This document shows, piece after piece, positions 45,791-59,800 of a stretch of DNA of 64,000 nucleotides (positions within the stretch are counted from its first letter, which is position 1; every line of letters begins with the position of its first letter). The stretch is from Microvelia longipes (taxonomy: Eukaryota > Arthropoda > Insecta > Hemiptera > Veliidae). The notes beneath the pieces are model-generated. The model made no database searches, was not told the DNA's origin, and saw only the letters and a program-made list of their open reading frames with translations. The position numbers and the translations under genes were made by a program. The DNA lies in the NCBI GenBank assembly GCA_018340805.1, contig JACMZG010001914.1:51492781-51556780 (forward strand), given 5' to 3'.

Positions 45791-45930
45791 TTACCTCGTC
45801 TACACGATGTGTTAAACACCGGGTGAAATCCTCGACACCGATTTAACTCCATGTAGACAGGGATTGAATCCTCATAAAATGGGTGTTGAGGATTCAACCC
45901 AGTGTTGAACACATCAAGTACACAAGGTAA
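45791..45930. mobile_element. Short TIR MITE, 140 bp
   Basis: ttacctcgtctacacgatgt...gggtgaaatcctcgacacc is inverted at gggtgttgaggattcaaccc...acacatcaagtacacaaggtaa. The arms are about 50 bp and nearly fill the element. Confidence 0.82.
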
Positions 45931-47025
45931 ATGTTTACTCGTATTTCAGCTAAATACAAAAACTAATACCACTACTATTACTGTTGGAAATTTCTCTAAA
46001 AAAATTGGGAGGTATTTGTAAATAGTTTATAATCATATTAATACTTAATAATGCACCTATTAAGGGTAGTAAAGTAGAACATAAGTTCAAATGTAACAAA
46101 TAAATATTTTTTTATATAAGTTACATGGAAACTTAAGTTATGCTAAAGAACAGTTCTTAACCACAAACATTTATGGGCCTATTTAAAAAGTATAGGAATT
46201 TCCAAAACAAAAAACCAAAATGGTTTTTGACCACCTTAAACTAAATTTAAATGTCCTCCACCGTAGTACAAAATTATTTTTTCAAGTCCTTAGACCCTCT
46301 GGGTAAGAAAAACTGCCCTTGAATACATCCCTTCATTTCTTATTTTTTAATTAATTAAATCATTATTCTATATTATTAATTTACTTTAATGAGAAAAATT
46401 GATTTTTTTTATTGTACTTACACTTAAATTATTATCGTAATTGAGTAATATGAAAGTCATGAAAAAAAGACAATGGGGGGATAAGGTTTCTGCAGGTGAT
46501 TTATTTTGAAAATTGAGGTCAACAAATACATCCTAGTTTTCATAATGATTTATAAAATTAAAATTGACAAGTACAATTATTTAAAATAAAAATGATAATA
46601 AGAAACAACAAGTGGTCAGATAATAAAAGCTATAGATGTTTGAAACAAAGTAAAACATAAAAATAAAATAATTAAACCTAAATGAATGATTGCGTGTGCA
46701 ACAGAAAGTTAGATCGATAATAAATAAGCAAGAAGCAATCCACAGTGGACTTACAAACCTTCCTATAAGATAATACAAATACATATTTTATAGATGCATG
46801 TATTAGATGATTATGTTTACATGAATTTAAAATATTATTTGATGTTATAATAATATTATCAGAATGATATTATTTGAAATACAAATAAACTATCTAGTTA
46901 GGCAGGTATTAGAAGTTAAATTGTAAGACATTGCAATGTACAAATAATGCCTATAACTGTAATGCCACAGTAAATAGTGGGTATAACAATAAAAGGTTAT
47001 AAAATATAAGTAAAAATATTAAATA
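45931..47025. other. No recognised gene
   Basis: AT-rich. The minus frame at 46581-46784 (Phe/Tyr-rich) has no recognisable domain. Confidence 0.35.
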
Positions 47026-47028
47026 GAG

Positions 47029-47332
47029 CCATGAGCGTCCGCAGGGGGGTCAATCGAGCCACTTGACCCGCAAAGTTAGATTAACCCGTATTGCAAGTTA
47101 TTAAAAGTTTAATGGTTACTATCCTGCATTTTTTTTATAAAAATATTGCTGTGAATGTCAAAAAAGAGGCTCGCTTTGCTCATTACATTGCTATAACTAT
47201 AAGCATGAATATTGGAAAGAGGCCCACAAGATTGCTAAAGTATATAATAAGATATACCCGCAGTACATGATTTATTACTGAACTTCATAGCTTTGACCCC
47301 CTCTGCAAAATATCCTACGGACGCCCATGAAT
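47029..47332. mobile_element. TIR MITE, about 300 bp
   Basis: catgagcgtccgcagggggg (47030) is inverted at cctacggacgcccatg (about 47314), with gggggtcaa/tttgaccccct extending the arms with an insertion. No ORF. Confidence 0.65.
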
Positions 47333-47369
47333 ACATCATGAGTTTTTGTACAACATTCACTAAAGGAAG

Positions 47370-47425
47370 AAAATTTGCTTTTTACATTTCCTAGGTGTCT
47401 CTTGCACAATTATAATAAGTCAGAC
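47370..47425 (+). repeat. R3 3' end fragment
   Basis: gctttttacatttcctaggt followed by gtctcttgcacaattataa matches the last 55 bp of the 60.6 kb copy. Confidence 0.6.
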
Positions 47426-47544
47426 GTTTTCATATTTTGGTGAGCATGCTCTATCCTGCTCTTATCATTTATGTCCAATACCTTATGCTACCTGACAATA
47501 CAATACCTTAAGATTTGACTTCCGATTCTAACTTAACTAGATAG

Positions 47545-47546
47545 TT

Positions 47547-47601
<55 letters not shown>

Positions 47602-47605
47602 TACA
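47545..47605. repeat. (AT)n microsatellite
   Basis: TA dinucleotide run. Confidence 0.95.
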
Positions 47606-47687
47606 TATATACAGATTTAATAGATGCATCTATAACATATTTTTTAATAATCTTTTAGAAAATTTAAAATCAAAATTCAACTGTGAA

Positions 47688-48124
47688 CTGGCAAAGAGAC
47701 TTATACTGCTAGAGGGAAGATACAAGAGCTCACATTATGACCATGGTGGCTTGATTCCACAATGGTACATTGGTGAATTCATGTTTTTAAATTTTTATAT
47801 TTATAGTACGGTTTCATGTAAAAATTACATTCTTTTACTATTTTGGGGTGTTTTATGTAAAATTAGTTTTAATTATTATCTATAGCATTAAATATATGTG
47901 TTGTATAAAGTAATTTAAAGTGGTGTTTAAAAATGACCGCCACTTCTAAGGTGTATTTTAAATTTTATGTGCCGATAGGAGTTATAGAGAGGTGAGAAGT
48001 CTCTAGCCTCTATTGGTACCATTACAGTACCTAATGGAAATAGTCACGCAACTAGATCCCTCATCATTGTGATATTTTACCTAAGGCCTCCCTCTAATAG
48101 CATGTCTCTTTGTGGACTGGCTTG
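47688..48124. mobile_element. Candidate TIR element, about 435 bp
   Basis: tggcaaagagacttatactgc followed by tagagggaag is inverted at cctccctctaatagcatgtc followed by tctttgtgga. The arms diverge quickly and no target duplication was established. Confidence 0.5.
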
Positions 48125-48230
48125 TAATCATTGGTTGAATACAATGAAAAGCATTAAACAAAACAAAACCACATAATAACATTTTAATAAAAGAGTGATC
48201 CATTGTTAAACATAAATTTAAGGGTCCATA

Positions 48231-48231
<1 letters not shown>

Positions 48232-48291
<60 letters not shown>
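48232..48291. repeat. (AT)n microsatellite
   Basis: TA dinucleotide run at the left edge of an R1 copy. Confidence 0.95.
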
Positions 48292-48292
<1 letters not shown>

Positions 48293-48294
48293 CA

Positions 48295-49345
48295 GGTATG
48301 GGCTACCTTGGATTAGCTCACTCATCCTACCTTCTTCCAACTCACTTCACTCCTTCTCAAATAGAACTATAATATCTTTATTCCCATCCATGAAGGCACT
48401 GACCACACTTAACTTTTATGATCAATAAAAATCATAGATATAATTGTTGTATTAAAACGAAACTAAGTGTACTTATTTGTTACACGTGTTAAAGGTATAC
48501 ACGTGTACCAAATTTCAACTCGATTGGACCATTTTTTGATCTTTTACAATATTTTTAAAACACGTACGCGAGTCTTTGATAAAAATTGAACTAATGCTGA
48601 TAATAAGATGAAACTTGGCAGGCATATTATTCTTATACATGGCTACACGGGTTCCAAATCTCAAATTGATTGCAAAATTTTTCTGCGTTTTATAATTTTT
48701 TTTAAATATTCGCTGAGTCATTATTGCAGGTTAATGACATCATACAAAAAAATATTCGCTGAGTCATTATTGCAGGTTAATGACATCATACAAAAAAATA
48801 TTCGCTGAGTCATTATTGCAAATGACATCATACAAAAATTCGCTGAGTCATTATTGCAGGTTAATGACATATACAAAAAAATATTCGCTGAGTCATTATT
48901 GCAGGTTAATGACATCATACAAAAAAATATCCGCTGAGTCATTATTGCAGGTTAATGACATCATACAAAAAAATATTCGCTGAGTCATTATTGCAGGTTA
49001 ATGACATCATACAAAAAAAATATTCGCTGAGTCATTATTGCAGGTTAATGACATCATACAAAAAATATTCGCTGAGTCATATTGCAGTTAATGACATCAT
49101 ACAAAAAAATATTCGCTGAGTCATTATTGCAGGTTAATGACATCATACAAAAAAATAATATTGATGATAACAGACTCGCACACATACAGACAGACACACA
49201 CATACAGACAGACACACACATACACAACTTTGTGAAAACCACTAAAGAGGCCTTAAAAACACCTGAAACAGATAACTCAGGTGATATCCTGGTTTCAGAT
49301 TATTTTTACAGACACAATACTTTTCCTATGTACCCAAACTATAAA
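48295..49345 (+). repeat. R1 dispersed repeat, longest copy
   Basis: The order is ggctaccttggattagctcac, tattaaaacgaaactaagtg, caaatttcaactcgattgg, atgctgataataagatgaaac, the amplified gagtcattattgcaggttaat block, (CA)n with cagacagacacacaca, aaaaccactaaagaggcct, and gaaacagataactcaggtga. It serves as the reference order for R1. No ORF. Confidence 0.8.
48699..49155 (+). repeat. 46-47 bp minisatellite, 10 copies, internal to R1
   Basis: The unit is aaatattcgctgagtcatta followed by ttgcaggttaatgacatcat and acaaaa. R1 copies at 4.6, 36.2 and 52.85 kb have this segment once, so the array arose by local tandem amplification inside one copy. Units show scattered single-base losses. Confidence 0.95.
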
Positions 49346-49985
49346 TGACTAAAAATAAAAATTATGTGCAAGAATATTTAATGCCTGAGCCTTAAGTACA
49401 CATGGATAATGATATTTTTTTAAAAACACCTAATAAATTGAGCCTAAAGCTAAATCCTTACGTAATTTGATTCTTTTATGAACCATAGTATTCATTTATG
49501 GGAACTTGTAAAACATTTCACATTATCAGAAGTGAATTTTTAGTACAAATTAAACAGTTAAGTGTAAATCAAGTTCTCATTATCATTTTATTACAATAAA
49601 AATTAAGTTATACCATTGCTTAACAATAAATTAAATACAATAATTACAGGGCTCATCACAAAATATGTCAGAAACTTAATAAAACTATCTTAAATATACA
49701 CAAATATTATTTCCATTTTTATTGAAGTAAAAAAAAAAGACTTGGATGTTTTGTTTCTTAGTTAAAATAAAATTAAATACATTTGTCTAGTTAGCAATAC
49801 AAATAAATAGTAAAAAATATATTAAAAATTAAATTAATGGAATTATTAAGGTATTAGTAGGTAAGGTAGCAACAACCTGATGGCAGAGAGATAAACAAGG
49901 ATTTCAGAGGGTGTAAGAAAATAAAATTAAATTATTTGCTTAGCTAACAAAATCTCATGTTTTAAAATTTGAAAACATTATGGGG
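49346..49985. other. No recognised gene
   Basis: AT-rich sequence 3' of the SLC17-type gene. Confidence 0.35.
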
Positions 49986-50014
49986 CCAAGTTGGGATACT
50001 AAATAGGCTGCCAC

Positions 50015-50225
50015 CTAAGGGTTCAACAGGAGTAGTTTAGTTGCCACATGACTGATGCTTACTTAAGGTGCTCCCTTGAGGTTAATCTAGACTAGTTTAG
50101 TTGCCATATGACAGGTGCATATTGCTGGAGTCCACTTGAGGTTCATCTAAATTAGTTTAGTTGCCATATGACTGATGGTAACTAAAGGTGTTCCCTTGAA
50201 GTTAATCTGGACTAATTTCGTACGA
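50015..50225 (+). repeat. About 60-bp minisatellite, 3.3 copies
   Basis: The unit is agtttagttgccatatgact, gatgnttactnaaggtgntc, ccttgaggttaatctagact. Confidence 0.85.
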
Positions 50226-50658
50226 ATAATTATTTGTCCCTTCTATACAGTTTTATGGGTTTTATAAGTAAGGAAAATATAATATTTTTATATTATTAAT
50301 ATTTTTAGAAAATTTAAACGGTACCCAACGTAGCCTAAACTCTAATGTAAGTACCAAAAATATTTATAAAGTAGATTATATATATTTTATATTTATAAAA
50401 TATATAAATGTAGTCATTTAATATTTTGCCATCAGGTTATCCGTAGCTTACCTGGTATTATTAACTATATTAAGTTAGAGGTACAAAAAGAAGTAGTGGG
50501 TTAGAGGAGGGCTTCAGCAATCAGCTCTGTTTCTAATTAAAGATGTTTCTGTCACTTAGGAGAGTCCAGGGTACAAGTACCACAGAACTTACAACTGGTT
50601 ACATTTCAGCCTTGCTCTGGAGAGATATTCCTGGTATCCAGGTCACAAATACTACTTG

Positions 50659-50832
50659 TTAGACATGGGCCTCCGAAGGCAACTCCGTTTCTTGCTCCAC
50701 GGATTTTCTCCGCTCGGAAGGGTTGTTCCAGACCTGAACAGCAGAAGTACCGCAGAACTGGTACATAATATAGGTACCACTGGCAACGACTGATGACACT
50801 CCGAATACTTTTCTCCATTGCAGTAAACTCGT
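50659..50832 (-). CDS. SLC17-type transporter terminal exon
   Basis: Acceptor ttttag, then 57 codons and TAA. It starts TSLLQWRKVFGVSS (helix 12 entry), reaches the typical VQ.WN end of the helical core, and closes with a polar, Glu-rich cytosolic tail ending EAHV. Confidence 0.9.
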   Translation of the reverse strand, partial: TSLLQWRKVFGVSSVVASGTYIMYQFCGTSAVQVWNNPSERRKSVEQETELPSEAHV

Positions 50833-53800
50833 CTAAAACAATGAAAACTTTATTTTATTACAGGATTTGGCAAGAGGAAAATTTTGAATTTTAGTCTAAG
50901 AGCCGGACCTGAAAAATGTGACTCATTTTGTATTACTTCAAACCAAATGTTTCTGAAAATATACCTTAAATTATAAAGGAAAATCATAGTCTGCCTATCC
51001 AGAGTGGAGCCCTTCATATGAATGCGCTTGCTCAACATTTTATAAAATCGTGCAAGTTTCAGTTTTCTTGAAACAAGTTCCCTGTGGGTTGAGTGCAAAA
51101 CATGAAGAGAACATTTTTTAAAGATGATAAAATTTGCAATAAAACGAGTGTTCAATCATCAAAATCAGATGACTAAAACCAAAGTTGTGGCTCTTTCAAA
51201 AAACACTAAGAAATGGTTAATTTATGCAAAGTCAGCAAATTTCTTTGAAAAAATATTGACTTTTTGTGAATTTTATTGGCCATTAAACAAATGACACAAC
51301 TTTAGTTATATTTATCTGATTTTGACGAAAAAAACACTCGATTCATAGGATATTCTATCAGCTTTAAGAAATGTTCTTTTCATGTTCTGCACATGACCTA
51401 CAGGGAACCACTTATTGCAAGAAAACTTGAATTTGTGCGATTTTCTAATATTTTTAGCGAGCGCATTCATATAAAGGTCTCCACTCTAGATAGGCAGACT
51501 ATGCTTTTCCGTAATAATTTAAGGTATATTTTTAGAAAAATTTGGTTTGAAGTAGTACAAAACGAGTCACATTTTATAGGCCTGGCTCTTGGACTATTTG
51601 TTGTTGTTGTAAAGAACAACATTGTCTTAAATTAAGATAAAAATCAGTTGATTATTCGGACTGATAATGAGCTAGTTTTACTACTTACATCAGTTTCGAG
51701 TAACAAGCCAGCTACTAAAGGAGATAAAAAGCTGGCAGTCATATGGATTGTCTGACAGAATGCTAATACTGGACCTATACAACAGATATGCAGTAATAAT
51801 TACACAAATGTGGTTTAGTAATTAACAATTACTTATATTACAAGTATAATGCAATACCACAGACATATTCAGGCTTTAACATATTTTATTTTTTTTAAAT
51901 TTGCTATTTTTAAAAATTTCTTTGTCTACAAAAAATGCTGTATTTAAAATTCTCTCAGGGTAAATTTTTTTATCTTGGTGGCATTTAAAGCTAAACTTGG
52001 TGCTTATAAATTATTTTTAGATAATTTTCTAAGGATAGCAATGAGTTATAATTAAAAGCAAATTTAAAATAAACATGTGACACAAATAATGTAGGTGACT
52101 AGGAATGGAGTGCTCGGTTCTTGAAGACAGAGGTCTCCTAGTAGCACTGCGTAACTTCGACTTTCAGGTCATGGCTATAGAATGAGTTTGTGCACACTGA
52201 CATCAGGGTTGTTTGAGTTCTTTGTTGGGTGGCGCTGGACTGGCCAGAGCGGTGAGCTTAGCTAGAGTCTGGTGATGCTAGAGGTGCTGATGAGATGGGT
52301 GAAATTGGTCAAGCAAGGACGAGGTCAAGTGAGACTAATGTGATCAGAGGAGCTAGTAAGACTTGATGAACTAAGCACACAGTGAACTAGTAGTCGGTGT
52401 TAGCCAGAGCGGTGAGATGAACAAGGCGCACTGTGAATTAGTCGAAAGCACTAGCCAGAGTGGTGGGTTTGGATTGAATCTGGTTGGTCTAGATGAACTG
52501 GGCACACTGTGGGCTAGTCATATATGCCGCCAAGTGCAGAGGTTGTGCTTTCTAAATGATAGCATTGTTTACAAACTCTGGGGTAGATTAGTAGAATGAG
52601 ATTTGAATAAGAGGAAAACGATAATACGACCCTACGGGTTTAAGTGTAAAAATACACTCTTGTCAAATTTAAACAAATTAAATGATTTTCTATTAAAACA
52701 AAAAATAATTTAATCACTTGAAATTTAAAAAAAAACTAATGGTGATAATAATATAAAACTAGGCAATTTAGTAGGCCTCAAGTAGGACCACATGGGCACC
52801 AAATTGCAAATCTATTTGATAGTCGGTATTGTATACATTTTTTGCTAGGTCATTTACGATGGTTAATGATTTTCTCTGAAAATTAGTTGTCAGCTCTAAC
52901 TATCTAGGAGTTAACACTAGCACTAGCTCCTAGGAGTTAATGCAAGCAAACCTAGGAGTTGTCTAGCATTAACAAACCTAGGAGCTATGATGATAACAGA
53001 CACACACAATCAGCTAGACACTTAGTAAAAACCACTCAGGAGGTCTTAAAAAACATCTGAAACTGATAATTTAGGTGAAATCTATGTTTTAGATTCATAG
53101 AAATATGATAATTTCCCTATATACCTATCTACAGAGTAGAGGAAATGAAGAAAAGTCAAAATACGTTTATTATATTATTTTCTTATTCTACTGAATCTGG
53201 TTCTACTGTATTCATTTCATATAGTTTATACTTTAAAACAAACAGATCATTTTCTTATTTTCAGTTTAGGAGTTTTATTTTATGTTAATTTTTTTGCCGT
53301 GATATTACTTTTAAGTATATTACTATTATAATATAAGTGAATTGTATGACGATTGTAAATGCATGAATATGTTTACTACAAATAAGCTATATATTATTTA
53401 TTTATTATTATATATATCTTTATAAATAAGTTAGTAATTTCAAAGTGAAGTAGCTAGTTTGGCTTACCAGCAAAATTAGGAGCAATATCAACAATATTAG
53501 CCATAGCACCAGCATAGGCTGCTGTTATTACAGTAACAGCGACCCACCATAGAACTAACACAGTTACAATATCGCAACCCAGGTATCCTATGACTATCAC
53601 CAGCAATCCAGGTAACACTTGTGCTGCAACATAAAATCAATCTGACCAATTACATTCTATAAGAGGCTGTCTCATAACCAAACCATTTTAACTATTACTG
53701 GTTTACTCAGTATACTGTTTAGCTATTACTGGGTATACTCAGTATACTAGCTATTACTATTACTGGTTTAGTTACTGGGCTACTGTTAGCTATTACTGTT

Positions 53801-56800
53801 TACTCCCTATTTGGGTTTACTCAGTATACTGTTTAGCTATTACTGTTTACTCAGTATACTGTTTTAGCTATTACTGGGTTACTCAGTATACTGTTTAGCT
53901 ATTATTACTGGGTTTACTCAGTATACTGTTTAGTATTACTGGGTTTACTCAGTATACTGTTTAGCTATTACTGGGGTATACTGTTTAGCTATTACTACAG
54001 TATACTGTTTAAGCTATTACTGGTTTACTCAGTATACGTTTAGCTATTACTGGGTTTACTCAGTATACTGTTTAGCTATTACTGGTTTACTCAGTATACT
54101 GTACTGGGTTACTCAGTATACTGTTTAGCTATTACTGGGTATACTCAGTATACTGTTTAGCTATTACTGGGTTTACTCATAGGGTTTACTCAGTATACTG
54201 TTTAGCTATTACACTAGTATACTGTTTAGCTATTACTGGGCAGGTTTAGAACTCAGTATACTGTTTAGCTATTACTACTCAGTATACTGTTTAGCTATTA
54301 CTGGGTTTACTCAGTATACTGTTTAGCTATTACAGTTTACTCAGTATACTGTTTAGCTATTACACTCAAGTATACTGTTTAGCTATTACTGGGTTTACTC
54401 AGTATACTGTTTTAGCTATTACTGGGTTTACTTATACTGTTTTAGTATTACTGGGTATACTCAGTATACTGTTAGCTATTACTGGTTTACTCAGTATACT
54501 GTTTTAGCTATTACTGGTTTACTCAGTATACTGTTTAGCTATTACTGGGTTTACTCAGTATACCTATTACTGGGTTTAACTCAGTATACTGTTTAGCTAT
54601 TACTGGGGTATACTGTTTAGCTATTACTGGGTTTACTCAGTATACTGTTTAGCTATTACTGGGTATTACCTTTATACTCAGTATACTGTTTAGTATTACT
54701 GGGTTTACTCAGTATACTGTTTAGCTATTACTGGGTTTACTCAGTATACTGTTTAGCTATTACTGGGTTTACTCAGTATACTGTTTAGCTTTAGGTTTAA
54801 CTATTACTGGGTACCTCAGTATACTGTTTACTATTACTTCAGTATACTGTTTAGCTATTACTGGTTACTCAGTATACTGTTTAGCTATTACTGGGTTACT
54901 CAGTATACTGTTTAGCTATTACTGGTATACTCAGTATACTGTTTAGCTATTACTGGTTTACTCAGTATACTGTTTAGCTATTACTGGTTACTCAGTTAGT
55001 TTAACTATTACTCAGTATACTGTTTAGTATTACTGGGTTACTCAGTTACTGTTAGCTATTACTGGGTATCAGTATACTGTTTAGCTATTACTGGGTACTC
55101 AGTATACTGTTCTATTAGTATACTGTTTAGGTATTACTGGGTATACTCAGTATACTGTTAGGTATTACTGTTAGTATACTGTTTATTAGGGTTTACTCAG
55201 TATACTGTTTAGTTACTATTACTATTACTGGTATACTCAGTATACTGTTTAGCTATTACTGGGTATACTCAGTATACTGTTTAGCTATTACTGGGTATAC
55301 TCAGTATACTGTTTAGCTATTACTGGGTACCTCAGTATACTGTTTAAGCTATTACTGGGTTTACTCAGTATACTGTTTAGCTATTACTGGGTTTATCAGT
55401 ATACTGTTTAGCTATTACTGGGTATACTCAGTATACTGTTTAGCTATTACTGGGTTTACTCAGTATACTGTTTTAGCTATTACTGGTTTACTCAGTATAT
55501 GTTTAGCTATTACTGGGTTACTCAGTATACTGTATTACTGGGTTTACTCAGTATATTAGCTATTACTGGGTTTACTCAGTATACTGTTTAGCTATACTGG
55601 GGGTTACCTCAGTATACAGCTATTACTAGTTACTCAGTATACTGTTTAGCTGGGTTTACTCAGTATACTGTTTAGCTATTACTGGGTTTACTCAGATACT
55701 GTTTAGCTATTACTGGGTTTACTCAGTATACTGTTTAGCTATTACTGGGTATACTCAGTATACTGTTTAGCTATTACTGGGTTTACTCAGTATACTGTTT
55801 AGCTACTCAGTATACTAGCTATACGGGTTTACTCAGTATACTGTTAGCTATTACTGGGTTTACTCAGTATACTGTTTTGCTATTACTGGGGTTTTATTAG
55901 TTTACTCAGTATACTGTTTAGCTATTACTGGGTATACTCAGTATACTGTTTAGCTATTACTGGGTTTACTCAGTATACTGTTTAGCTATTACTGGGTTTA
56001 CTCAGTATACTGTTTAGCTATTACTGGGTTACTCAGTATACTGTTTAGCTATTACTGGGTTTACTCAGTATACTGTTTAGCTATTACTGGGTTTACTCAG
56101 TAATACTGTTTAACTATTACTGGGTACACTCAGTATACTGTTTAGCTATTACTGGGTACACTCAGTATACTGTTTAGCTATTACTGTATACTCAGTATAC
56201 TGTTTAGCTATTCTGGGTTTACTCAGTATACTGTTTAGCTATTACTGGGTACACTGTATACTGTTTAGCTATTACTGGGTTTAACCTCAGTATACTGTTT
56301 AGCTATTACTGGGTTTACTCAGTATACTGTTTAGCTATTACTGGGTTTACTCATATACTGGCTATTATTACTCAGTATATGTTTAGCTATTACTGGTTTA
56401 CTCAGTATACTGTTTAGCTATTACTTGGTTTACTCAGTATACTGTTTAGCTATTACTGTTTACTCAGTATACTGTTTAGCTATTACCTGGGTTTACTCAG
56501 TATACTGTTTAGCTATTACTGGGTTTACTCAGTATACTGTTTAGCTATTACTGGGTTTACTCAGTATACTGTTTACTCTCTGTTAGCTATTACTGGGTTT
56601 TCAGTATACTGTTTAGCTATTACTGGGTTACTCAGTATATACTGTTTAGCTATTACTGGGTTTACTCAGGTTTAGCTATTACTGGGTATACTCAGTATAC
56701 TGTTTAGCTATTACTGGGTTTACTCAGTATACTGTTTAGCTATTACTGGGTACCTCAGTATAACTGTTTAGCTATTACTGGTTTACTCAGTATACTGTTT

Positions 56801-59800
56801 AGCTATTACTGGGTTTACTCAGTATAATACTGGTTACTCAGTATACTGCTATTACTGGGTTCAGTATACTGTTTAACTATTACTGGTACTCAGTATACTG
56901 TTTAGCTATTACTGGGTAACTCAGTATACTGTTTAGCTATTACTGGTTACTCAGTATACTGTTTAGCTATTACTGGGTTTACTCAGTATACTGTTTAGCT
57001 ATTACTGGGCTCAGTTACTGTTTAGCTATTACTTACACTCAGTATAACTGTTTTACACTCAGTATACTGTTTAGCTATTACTGGGTATACTCAGTATACT
57101 GTTTAGCTATTACTGGGTATACTCAGTATACTGTTTAGCTATTACTGGGTTTACCAGTATATGTTTAGCTATTACTGGGTACTCAGTTACTGTTAGCTAT
57201 TTACCAGTATACTGTTTAGCTATTACTGGGTACACTCAGTATACTGTTTAACTATTACTGAGTACACTCAGGTATACTCAGTATACTGTTTAGCTATTAC
57301 TGGGTATACTCAGTATACTGGGTTTTACTGTTTAGCTATTACTGGGTACACTCAGATACTGTTTAGCTATTACTGGGTATACTCAGTATACTGTTTAGCT
57401 ATTACTGGGTATTCAGTATACTGTTTAGCTATTACTGGGTATACTGGGTTATACTGTTTAGCTATTACTGGTACACTCAGTATACTGTTTAGCTATTACT
57501 GGGTTACTCAGTATACTGTTTAGCAGTATACTCAGTATACTGTTTACTATTACTGGGTTCAGTATACTGTTTAGCTATACTGGTAACTCTATACTGTTTA
57601 GCTATTACTGGGTACATTCAGTATACTGTTAGCTATTACTGGGTACACTCAGTATACTGTTTAGCTTACTGTATACTCAGTAATACTGTTTAGTATTACT
57701 GGTATACTCAGTATACTGTTAGCTATTACTTTACTAGTATACTGTTTAGCTATTACTGGGTATACTCAGTATACTGTTTTAGCTATTACTGGGTATACTG
57801 TAGCTATTACATTACTCAGGTTTAGCTATTACTGGGTATACTCAGTATACTGTTTAGCTATTACTGGGTATACTCAGTATACTGTTTAGCTATTACTGGG
57901 TATACTCAGTATACTGTTTAGCTATTATATACTCAGCTGTTTAGTATTACTGGTATACTGTAGCTATTACTGGGTTACTCGTATACTGTTTAGCTATTAC
58001 TGGTATACTCAGTATACTGGTTTGCTATTACTGGGTTTACTCAGTATACTGTTTTAGCTATTACTATACTCAGTATACTGTTTAGCTATTACTGGGTTTT
58101 ACTCAGTATACTGTTTAGCTATTACTGGTTATATACTCAGTATACTGTTTAGCTATTAACTGGTATACTCAGTATATACTGGTTTAGCTAATTACTGGGT
58201 TACTCAGTATACTGTTTAGCTATTACTGGTTTACTCAGTATACCTGTTTAGCTATTACTGGGTTTACTCAGTATACTGTTTAGCTATTACTGGGTTTACT
58301 CATAGTATACCTGTTTAGCTATTACTGGGTTTACTCAGTATACTGTTAAGCTATTACTGGGTTTACTCAGCATACTCTTTTTATCTGGTGAAAATTATAG
58401 TTTTCAAATTTCTTAATTAACAAACAAAGATATTTTAATTTAAAAAATCGGGTACGGGGTACCTCAAAACTTTTCCTGGTTACACCGTATTGGCTAAGCT
58501 CATCCTCCCTACTTCGGACTCGTCCTTAGATAGTAAATGCATTGGACTGGGCTCATACTGCTTAACTTTTATGATCTAATTAAAACCATAGATATACTTG
58601 TTGTATTGATAAGAAACTTTGTGTACTTTTTTAAGGTTTAATTAATTTTTTTGGGTTGGAAGGGATTGATTAGTTATTTTTAAATGAGATGCAAGTCATC
58701 AGGTCATTTGGAAATAAAATTTTGTTGGTGAAATAAGGTAGATTGATATTGTAGGGAAGTTTGCAGGATTTCAAATAGGATCTCCTATTTGAAGTCCACA
58801 GTCAGTGGACTGACTTGACATAAATATAACTGCATAGTAGGACTAAAGTTGTGGAGTATGACACAAGGGGAGCTGCCACCCTCAACATCCTGACCAGTCC
58901 CCCCACCCCTGTGATTACCTTAGAAGGGATTCATATTCTATAAAAGAGATATTATTATTTTTTCTAACTTTAAAATAAAGAAACATACAAGAAGCACTCA
59001 CACATTGCCGTAAATATTTTCCTGACGACTACGAGGCTGCAAACTTTATGATTAACTAAATAATCAGCAATATAACAGAACAAAACTGAGGAGAAATAGC
59101 TTGATAAGAACGGAGCACCGCTTAGTAATCCATTCTGAAATAAATAAATAAATTCTTTATTCCATTAAGTTACATTAATAACAATAGGTTGCATCTTAAT
59201 ATATTAAAGAGAGAAAAAACAAAAAACAAACAAACCAACATTCTAATACCAAAATACAAACAAGATTAAAATTTCAGGTCAAATTATATTAAAATTAAAA
59301 TATTCTTCTAGGCTATAAAAAGGCTTTTTTAATAAAATTTCTTTTATGTCTTAAGTAAGAGCAACAATCCTCCGAGGAAATTTATTAAATATTTTAATTC
59401 CGAGTATCTGCTGACCCACTCTCGACTTACTTATGAATGACGTGTGACATCATTGCAGGAATCGGTATAGGAGGTCAAAATTGAAAATTTACTATTTATT
59501 CCTGCAATAAGGTCAAGTCTGGACTATAACCTGACATGTCAAGAAAAAATTGATTTTATTCATAAAAACCCTCCAATTGAATCACGTTATAAATTCTATC
59601 AGCTTGGTCAGCATCTTCATTATCATGCAGCAGCATAGATGTTGCACTGATTTGTTGAGGTAACTCATTTGTGAAACATGAATTTTGAAATCAAGAAATC
59701 AGTGTGTTATGAATAAAATAACTTTGTTACTTGGTTAATTTTTGTCCATGAATTATTCTTGATAAAATTGTATTAATTGATTAGATTATTTCACAATTTC

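Noticed and set aside
48608..49348. Overlapping 60-90 codon frames with SLSHYCRL-type repeats
   Set aside because: They are translations of the 47-bp minisatellite inside R1.
50850..51635. Two frames on opposite strands sharing STLDRQTM and NLRYIFR patterns
   Set aside because: The similarity is explained by the inverted DNA repeat; no recognised domain, and the arms lie in an intron.
53690..58378. CRISPR-like array of 32-bp repeats
   Set aside because: Units are contiguous with no unique spacers, the genome is eukaryotic, and no cas genes are present; it is a minisatellite.
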